From: Jaenimonas drosophilae
Taxonomy: Eukaryota; Euglenozoa; Kinetoplastea; Trypanosomatida; Trypanosomatidae
Assembly (NCBI GenBank): GCA_030849065.1
Contig: JASAON010001654.1
Coordinates: forward strand, 1 to 64,000
Length of the DNA: 64,000 nt
Direction: 5' to 3'
In this document: positions 1-8,300 of the stretch, piece after piece
How the letters are laid out: each line of letters opens with the position of its first letter
Position numbering within the stretch: the stretch's first letter is position 1
Translations under genes and position numbers: made by a program
The notes under the pieces: model-generated
What the model was told of the DNA's origin: nothing
Seen by the model: only the letters and a program-made list of their open reading frames with translations
Database searches by the model: none

Positions 1-87
1 GAAACGAGCCTCTGAAACGGTACATAGCAACAACAACAGAAAGCAGGCAATCGCCGCAGTTCCTGTGTGGGCCATGACGCGCGGCAT
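1..87 (-). CDS. 5' end of a gene for a secreted or surface protein (signal peptide; cut by window edge)
   Basis: An ATG at 87-85 opens a frame of 29 codons that stays open to base 1. The peptide begins MPRVMAHTGTAAIAC, continues with a Phe and a run of five Leu, and ends CTVSEARF. This is a textbook signal peptide: a short basic start, a hydrophobic core of about 15 residues, and a likely cleavage site after Ser-Glu-Ala. A pyrimidine-rich tract and a CAG acceptor lie 25-53 bases upstream on the coding strand. The protein should enter the secretory pathway. Its identity cannot be told because the rest lies outside the window. It would be the next gene after the Nup65-like gene in the same transcription unit. 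A second in-frame ATG is codon 5. Confidence 0.7.
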   Translation of the reverse strand, partial: MPRVMAHTGTAAIACFLLLLLCTVSEARF

Positions 88-550
88 GTTGTGCTGGAGA
101 GTGTTTGACCGCTGTTGTGTGTATATGTGAGAAAGGGGGGCACAATGAGCGATCAAAAAAGGTACGATAACAAAAAAAAAACTGCGAACCAAGGTAGAAG
201 ATGTAAGTGGAGGAAGAAGAAGGTGACACAGGAACAGCTGGTTACACTTGCACGTGCCAGAGCTGACTGCGACAGGACATGAAGGATTGGGGTCATCCGT
301 TATGGGGATGGTATGAGGTGATGGAAGTGGTTTGAGCTCTATAAGCACAGCCTTTCAACCCTATCTGCATTGATCCCACAAGGAACAAACAGCGGACAGA
401 AGCGTGCTCACTCGCCACCACATGTGGATGAGGGAAGTTGAGCTCCTTAAGCGTCTTACGCATCGGCAACTATGTCTGTTGTGATGTGACGCCTACTGGA
501 GCCGATGTGGGTGGATCACCCGTCATCCATAGGAGCAGGGCCACCTCACC
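88..550. other. Intergenic region between the Nup65-like gene and the left-edge gene
   Basis: About 460 bases. It holds the 3' UTR of the gene at 551-1984 and the pyrimidine tracts and acceptor of the left-edge gene (112-182). No RNA gene or other coding frame was seen. Confidence 0.6.
112..140 (-). promoter_or_regulatory. Probable trans-splice acceptor for the left-edge gene
   Basis: On the minus strand a C6/T3-rich tract (140-131) is followed by an AC-rich stretch and CAG, with the AG at 113-112. This would give a 5' leader of about 24 bases before the ATG at 87. Further T-runs lie upstream near 155-182. The layout is that expected for spliced-leader addition in kinetoplastids; the exact site is inferred. 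Confidence 0.5.
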
Positions 551-1984
551 TTAGTCGTAGACGTTGTTGAATTGAAGGAGCAGTGCAATGACGCACACGA
601 CACTTGAGATGATGGCGTACTGCGTGAACCACGAAGACGGATGCCACACAAGCAATGCAGGTAGGGCTGCACTGCTGTTGTGCTGGCTAGGCGATGCCCC
701 GCTGGGTGACTTGGCGGCTCCCCACGCAAGGCGCTGCTGAAGGGCTCGCAGGCTGCGCTGAGGGAACAGGCACCTCTCACTGAACCAGCTCCAGACCAAC
801 AAATCCACTTCCAGCGCATCAGGAGCAAAGGGGAAGCAGTGATGGTACAGCTCCCCAACGGCCGTCACTGGTGCGAGCTCACCAGATCCTACACGACTTA
901 GTAGTCCACGAACTACGTCCCCCTTGCGACCTCTGACAGTGGAGAGGCCTGAGGAGGCCTCTGCTGGGGTGGTCACGACCGTTGAGCTACCCCGGAGCAA
1001 GTAGCTCCACAGGTTGATGGCGGTCCACACCAGTGTGACAACCACCTTGAACAGCCACACCCACACATTGCCGCAGCCCGTGGACCGAAAGAAGAGAGCG
1101 AGGCTGCTCGTCTGCAGCCCCTGCCTACGTCGCAACGGCTCGCTCGTCATAGCAGAGTTCTCCCCGTTGGAGGGTGAGGCACGTGGCTGCCACACACCAC
1201 CAGTTCGGCTCACCACGGGATGGGCACCACTCTCGCTGCTGGCATCACTACGAGGCTCTGCCGCTGGGGATGGTGACCGACGCAACGCATCCGCCCCGAC
1301 CCCACTTGACGCCGCAAGGAGGGGTGATTGTCGGTGCTCAAGGAGACCCTCGGCGCCAACCGCCCATGCCGCCGTGAACTCAATGCAGAGCTGCGACGAC
1401 GGTGTGGGCACCGTTCCGCTTGCCTGGAGACGTGCCACAAGCGACCTGGGGCAGGCATGAAGGGCCTCCGTCCCTGCTGCTCCCTTTTCAACAGTCATGC
1501 GGAAGGAAGCTGCCCGCACTGCTTGCGACGCACCAAGACTGGTCTCGAAGCGTACGAAGCATGAGCTTCCCTGCCATCGAGCAGCAGATTGCCTTCCACC
1601 AGACCTGTCCGACACCGACCGACCTTGGTAGGCATCGGGGAAGCAGTGGGCAACGGTGCGACCAATATGGAGGTCCAGAAACTGACGCACATCAAGAATG
1701 GTATCCTCATCCACTCCCATCAGCGCTACCCACGTCGGGGTGGTGTTGGTGACTTTGGTGGCCCATGGGAGGTCGGCCACGTCGTCCCGTGGAGCGGAGG
1801 TTGCTGCGGGAGCCACCACCAATGGCGCCTCATCTTGGAAGCCATTCGGGATGAAGCGGCCCGTCACAACCGGGATGGAGTTGGTGCTGAGCGTCTCCAC
1901 TGTGGGTGGTGGACGCGTGTCTCGACCTACAGGCGCTCGGCGGTGCCGACGTTCCTCCCAGTCGCCAAAGTCTTGCCGCCACAT
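551..1984 (-). CDS. Nup65-like nucleoporin: Nup53/35-type RRM plus C-terminal membrane segment
   Basis: 477 residues starting at an ATG. Residues about 82-170 fit the Nup53/Nup35 (MPPN) type of RRM fold: a first strand TWVALMGV, a helix after it (ILDVRQFLDLHIG), and a later strand SCFVRFETS followed by a helix with Ala repeats. A Trp-rich hydrophobic stretch lies at about 303-325, and a clear membrane segment (AIISSVVCVIALLLQF) sits at 455-471, six residues from the C-terminus. The middle is Ser/Pro/Arg-rich and probably disordered. In Trypanosoma brucei, Nup65 is known to combine an RRM-type domain with a C-terminal transmembrane helix that ties the nuclear pore to the pore membrane; this protein has the same plan. 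Alternative: an unrelated tail-anchored protein. A weak pyrimidine tract and CAG lie near 2018-2040. Confidence 0.6.
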   Translation of the reverse strand: MWRQDFGDWEERRHRRAPVGRDTRPPPTVETLSTNSIPVVTGRFIPNGFQDEAPLVVAPAATSAPRDDVADLPWATKVTNTTPTWVALMGVDEDTILDVRQFLDLHIGRTVAHCFPDAYQGRSVSDRSGGRQSAARWQGSSCFVRFETSLGASQAVRAASFRMTVEKGAAGTEALHACPRSLVARLQASGTVPTPSSQLCIEFTAAWAVGAEGLLEHRQSPLLAASSGVGADALRRSPSPAAEPRSDASSESGAHPVVSRTGGVWQPRASPSNGENSAMTSEPLRRRQGLQTSSLALFFRSTGCGNVWVWLFKVVVTLVWTAINLWSYLLRGSSTVVTTPAEASSGLSTVRGRKGDVVRGLLSRVGSGELAPVTAVGELYHHCFPFAPDALEVDLLVWSWFSERCLFPQRSLRALQQRLAWGAAKSPSGASPSQHNSSAALPALLVWHPSSWFTQYAIISSVVCVIALLLQFNNVYD

Positions 1985-2392
1985 GCCGCCACAGCAACTC
2001 TATATTCTCTCCTCTCTCTGCAGTGAGTGTGGGAGAGTAGTTTGGGCGTAACTGTCAGGGAAGCGCTCGCTGGAAACTGCCTCTACAACGACCGTGCCTT
2101 CAAAATACACGGCAAAAAGAACACGTCGCGCACACGCGACGAGTGGTTTCTCACTAGACTACACCAAAGAATAGAAGTCAGGAGAGATGATGATGTTGTA
2201 CAAGGCCAATGTATATAGACGGATTAACTCTCTTTGGGAGAACTCCGACAGGATTGTGGGTGGGGTGTGGACATGTGTTTGTTCACGTGGGTGAGTTGGT
2301 CTCCCAACTACTTCCATCAAATCTTACTTTACATGACAACATTGACGCAACAACGCCTGGATAATGGGGAGCTCCCTTAAGGTACCGCACCA
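1985..2392. other. Intergenic region, 3' UTR of the PF6-like gene and leader of the Nup65-like gene
   Basis: About 400 bases with no credible coding frame. On the minus strand a modest pyrimidine stretch ending CTGCAG (AG at 2019-2018) could be the splice acceptor for the gene at 1984, giving a leader of about 33 bases. Confidence 0.5.
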
Positions 2393-5300
2393 TTAGGCCG
2401 CCAGACGACGTGACGGGGTGTCGGGGGTCAGCTCCGGGGGGCTCTCCAGCCCAATGAGCTCGATCTCCCCGAGACCTCCGCTTCCACTAATGATGGAACG
2501 CGAGCCACCATTGGAGCGGTTCTGTGCGCTCTCCCGCATGCGCTGGTACAGCGCCTGCAGCCGCTTCTGCTCCTCCACGTTGGTGGTGGGGGCGGCCGGG
2601 AAGACTTCGGTCATGACATTGTGGTAGCGACCCAAGTCCTCCATCTGCTCGTGGTGTTGCAGCTCGCTGTTGAGGACGATGTTCATGGTGGCCGGGGTCA
2701 CCGACTCGAACTGAAGGAAGACGCGCATCAGTTCGTAGTTGGCGCCGTCACTGGGCAGCGGGGTGGCGGAGTCCTCGAGCACCAAAATGTGCCCGCCACG
2801 ACCAGCGGAGCGAGAGTCGGCACCTGCACGAGAGGCGGTGGAGGCGCGCAGCTTGGGCTGCAGGAAGCGACGCGGGGGCTGGAGAGAAGGCGGCAGCCAC
2901 AGAGAGCTGCTGTGGCAGAGCGTCCGTGGACTGGCAATGACAGCATCAAATGCCTTGTGGAGTTCTCCGTGGCTGTAGTGGGCTTCGGGTGTTTGACCAC
3001 AACAGAAGCGTGAGAGAAGTTGCTGTCGGTGCAGCTCCTGCTGGACCAGGGCATCTTCAGAGACGGAGAAGTTGGAGCCGGGGGAGCCTGCGCGGGAGTT
3101 GCTGCGACCCGCTCCACTCTCCCCCCGTGGCAGGTTTGGTGACTCCTTCGCTGGCACTGCAGGACCCGCACGGAACAGGGTCAGCTGTCGCACCCCGGGC
3201 TCACCCGAGGCGGTACTCCGCGACAAGTAGAGGGGCGTGAACTCGCTGTTGGCCTGCTGCTGAAGAACGTAATGCAGCTTTGCCTCGTCCATGTACTCAA
3301 GCACCTCACCGTTGGTGAGCTTGGAGAAGAGTACGGGGGCAATGCCGTCACGATCGTAGCACGGCTCTCGCTCCTCGGGGGAGATGGTACTGGTGAGGTT
3401 GCCCGTGGCGGAGGTGGCTCCGGCAGTCCCTTGCTGTTCGTCGCGGATAGATCTTCCCGCCGAGGCCAAGGTGAGGGTCTTACTTGTGGCCTGCAGCGCG
3501 TCGGCGAGTGCCATGCGCTTCCGTTCCTGGTGCTCGCGACGGAGGTTGTGCAGCAGTTCCGGGCTGAGGAGGTTGTTCTTCACAATGAAAGGCTCCGCCA
3601 GCTCTCGAAGACGGTGAAGGAGTGAGGGGCACACCCCGCGGAGACGGGCTTGGCGGTCGGCCAACTCCGCCCGGCGTTGGCGCTCCTCGCGCTCCTCCTG
3701 CCGTGCCTTGGGAATCCGATGTGGGGTGTAGGTATCGGAGACGAGCTGCTGTAGCTGTGTCTCCCACGTGCTCGGTGCCATGGTGACTGTTGCCCCAAAG
3801 GGGGAGTAGAGACCCTTGACCTCCGTCACGTGGCACTGGTAGTCCACCAGGCGAAAGCCGCCCTGGGCGAAGTCCAACATGGGAAAGCCTTCACCCACGG
3901 CAAGACAGGCAACGTTGCGGCTGTTGCGCACCACCGCATCCATGGGCTCGATCACGGCAAGGCCGTTCTCGTGAATGACGCGGATGGAGGTCTTGGTGCT
4001 GCGTGCCAGAACTGTCTCCAGGAAGGGCACCGAGGTGCCACGAGCCTTGCGGGCAATGACGTGGCGTTTCAGCACCGTGCCATCACCAAAGATGACGTAG
4101 AAGCATGTGGTACCCTCACCTCGTTCACGTCGCGCGGACGGGTCAAAACCTTCACCTTCGTTGGTCGTGGTGTTGTTGTTGTTGGCCCGACCAATCGCCA
4201 CGGTTTCCTCTGGTTCCTCCGACGGTCTTAGATCACGCCTGGCGAAGCTGGGGGCGGTGAGGAAGAAGCGCGGCATACGTGGGGACTCAACACACCACCG
4301 CGTGGTGGCGGAGCACTCCCCACTCACCGCCTTCGCCACGGCAATGAGTGGTGCAATGACAGGAGAGCGCCACTGCTCGTCGTCATCCTCGTCCATGCCG
4401 GCACCAGTGGAATCAAGCAAGCGAGTCACCCCGCCATGGCTGGTGGCGGTGGTGCCGCCCAGCGGCAGGGTGGCGGAGAGGGCCGTTCCATCAGCGAAGG
4501 TGGTGATGGTGGTCCCATCGGCATGGAGCACCACACAAGCGTAAGCGTTGATGCGGTCGAGCGACTCCGCTGCGAGCCCACCATCGCCCTGCATGCTGTC
4601 CATCGTACCTGCAAAACCAGCTTCCACCATGGCCACAAAGGCACGGTCTGTGGTGTAGGACATCATCGTCTCTGTGGCCTGCATCCGCCCATTGGACCCA
4701 CCCTTGCGGTAGTAGAAGACCGTCGACACCCCATCTTGACGGGAGGTCATGAGGCAGTGATGCATCGCATCGTAGCTGCGCTGCACCTCCACGGTGGCCA
4801 CGGCGGTGAGGCGCATGAAGGGGGACATCCGTCGTGGCTGACGGACGTGCCGCCACGGGTCTCCATGATGGCCAGTCTTCTCTTCTTCCGTTACACAACG
4901 AACAAACTGTGCGCCAGACGGGGTCGTGAGGGTCTCACAGAAACGATTGCCCGCGTTGGGGTCAAGCAGCCGAGGACCTCGGCCCAACATCCCAGAGGAC
5001 GGGTCGAGATCGCCGTGTGGTGCACGAGGATCGACGTGGCCGGCACTGCGGTAGAGGCTTGCCGTCCGCGCGGGTTCGCGGTAGCGCACGAGCACCGCGC
5101 CGTTGGGGAAGAGCACCTGCATGCTTCCTGACTCGAAGTAGCGGGTGACGATGCCACTGGCCTCATCCACGGACCGCGTTGACTCGCGCTCCATCGAGGT
5201 GACCACGGCGGACTTCTCCCCGTCGTAGACGTGGACGCCAGCGATGGACTCGAGAGAGGCAAAGGCGTAGTGAGTAGGTCCAGCGTAGTGCATCGTGCTG

Positions 5301-8300
5301 TCTTCGGTGGAGTGGGAGGTACACCACAAGAGGTGTTCCTCCTGCTTTCGGTGCAACACAAAGTTGTTGGTGGTGATGGTGATGTCAAGGGGGTGCACCT
5401 GGCGCTTGGTGTTGGGGATGGTGGGGTCCACGAGGACGGGCGGGGCAGCACTTCCTGCGGCAGCGGCAGAAGCAGCAGCGGCGGCGGCGGCGGTGAGACC
5501 GACGGACGTGCTCATCGAGGTACGCGTGCAGCTCGCGGTGACGGAGTTGGCAAGGATGGCGGTTCCAGCGGCCTGAGCCTGGGCGGCCTCTGCCGCGACC
5601 TCCCGCATGGCCGCCCGCTTCTCCGGCGGCAGCGGTAGACGTGCGGTCCACAGACGGACATCTCCGTCGGGGCCAATTGGAGGAGGAACAAGACTGGAGA
5701 GGGGCAGGACCACTTCCGTGGGCTGCTCCACGGCCACGACGGACTCCGTCTTGACGGTACGTCGGCGGCCCTTGACGGTGGAGCTACGGGCTGGCTTTCG
5801 GACGCGCTCGCGGTCCACCGATGAGTGGGAGCCTCGACGGACCGACGCCCTCGACCCTGTGCTGCGTGGGGTCTGAGGGATGCCCGGGGTAGAGGGTGGA
5901 GAACGCCCGCTCGCACACTCGCTGCGTTCGGGCTCCACCGGTGGCGGGGGAGGTCGGCGGGACTGGTTCTGAGTGATGGTGAAGGTCACCCCATCGTCGA
6001 ACCGCATGACGGCGTAGATGGACTCCTCGTAGAGGGGCAGGCAGCCACCCGCCTCCAGGAAGGCGGCCTCGGCAGAAGCAGAGAAGGGGGGAATGTTGTA
6101 GTGCATAGTGGCTGTGAGCTCGTTGGCCTTGACGTAGCGGCAGCTGCGCTGGTAGTTGGTCGAGACGAGCTCCACAATTGCATCGCAGTAGGGGTACATG
6201 ACCTGGCGGCCTTCCGCCGTCAGTTGGAGCTGCTCCGCGTGGGTGTAGTCGGCAAAGGGAGGAAGTGGGGTCTGGGACGGACGAGCATAGAAGTTCCGCT
6301 GAGACAGATGCTTGGCGAGGAGGCCCTTCACGACAGAGGCGGGGAGGCCTTGCTCCGCGCGGGGATCGACCGGGGCGGCGGACGCGTCCATTCCCGTTGT
6401 GAAGGCCGGTTGGTCTCCAATGGGGAGTGAGAAAGGGGCCGACACCTCCGTCTGGATGGCGTCTGGGGTTGCATCCGGGGGCGGGGACTCGAGGTACTCC
6501 CCAAGCTTGGTGCGACGATCGCAATCCTCCACCTCTGCCTGGTCGAGCTGCTCGAGCAACCGCCGCCATCCCATGAACTGCGACAGGGAGGGCACACCGG
6601 CAGAGGGGTGGAGCCACAGGAGACGACGACGTCGCATCGGGGGTACCTCCAGACCAGCCACCCAGAAGTGCTCCGCGCGGCGGGGCGGAAAGATGTTCTC
6701 CGCGGACTTGGAGAAGACAGAGGTGCGTCTCAAGGGCGCCTTCGTCGACCCCGTGTGATTGCGCGGGGGTGAGGTGGAGTTCATCGCTGCCGCGGCCGCC
6801 TTCTTGGCTGGAGAGCGCGGGAGGGGGAGGGTAGCGGCGTTGCTGGAGCTGCCTGGCTGGAAGGAGAGGAGAGAGCATAAATGGGCCCCATAACGACGCA
6901 GGAACTGCTGGAGGCGGTTATACATGACTACCATCGTCACCACCTCCTCCACCAGGGATGGGATGGGCTGACGCTGGTCGCCACCGGGCGGGTCGGGGAG
7001 AAGATGGGCTGTGCGGGCCAAGGCGAGGAGAATGGTCTGCTGGAGAATGTGCTCCCGCTCACGTCGGGTGAGGCTACGCTCCACGGCACACTGCAGCTTG
7101 AGCTCCACCGAAGACAAGGGTACGGTGCACCGCTGAAGTAGGCGAATGGGCAGAAGTGGGCAGTAGGCACTGGCATCCACCATGGAGGAGAGGCTGCTGT
7201 CTAGGGTCTCGTGTGGGGATCGCGACACCATTCCAAGCCCAGCCAAGATGGTCGCCTCGTTCACGACACGCAGGTTGGCGTCGATGGTGCTGTGAAGCAT
7301 CTGGCGAACGTGGCCCTCCGCCTCGTACATACCGGCGCCGTTAAAGACGCCGCCACGGAGCTCCCGCATGCGGTGCACCGCCTGGAAGTACTGAGACGAG
7401 TTTCCATGCGTGCTGTGGATGGTGCCCATGGTCTCCTCCGCGGCAGAAACGGAGTTTAGGCGATGTGGTGCCACGGTGGATGCAACAGTATCACCGCCAC
7501 GCTTGGTGTAGGCGAAGTAGCCACCCGCCTGCTTGACGTACTGCTCCACCAACCAGTTTATTTCCTGCGGCTGTGGGCGGAGCTGCGGGCGGTCGAGGGC
7601 GTGGTCGCATGGAACGACGTAGCGGATTTCTGCTCCAGCAGCCTGGGTGCTGTCGGCTTCGGTGGCGATGGAGGCCATACTGGGCTCCTCCTTCACCTTC
7701 TTACCACGCTTCAACGACGCCTTGCGGGTGTTGGCCGGGCGTGGGGATGGTGCCGCTGCCGTTGCGGCCGCTGCGACAGCAGCTGAGATGACGGCATCCA
7801 CCGCCGTCGCGCGCTTGGCACGGGCGGCGTGCACCATTGCAGTACGTCGGCGAAGCCACTCCGCTCCATGAAGGACGGAGGTGGTGCCTGTGTTGTCTCC
7901 GGTGGCGAGCAATGCATCACCCAGGTAGGATCGCAGCAGTGGAGGTCGCTGGCAGACGCGTGTGCCGTCCTCCACTTCCCTGCGGGCGATGTCGCGGAAG
8001 CGGACGGCGCTCATCGTGTCGCCGAGGCGGGTGGCTGTGTCAGCCCCGCCAAGGTACACAGATTGGTCAGCCCCACCCGCCACCAAGTCCTCCGGTTGCC
8101 GTGATGCCAGACGCAGGCGCTGGGCGGGCTCACCAACATCGCTCGACTGAACTCGCGAGCTGCAGCGGCTCCGCATGTGCAGGCAGCTGAGGGACTTCTC
8201 CATCGGCCCACTGCGGCTACGCGCGCGGGCGATGGCGCTTTGGGAGAGAGTTACCGTCAAGGAAGCCAGCGGGATGTCGGGGTCTGCGGGTTTAACGAGC

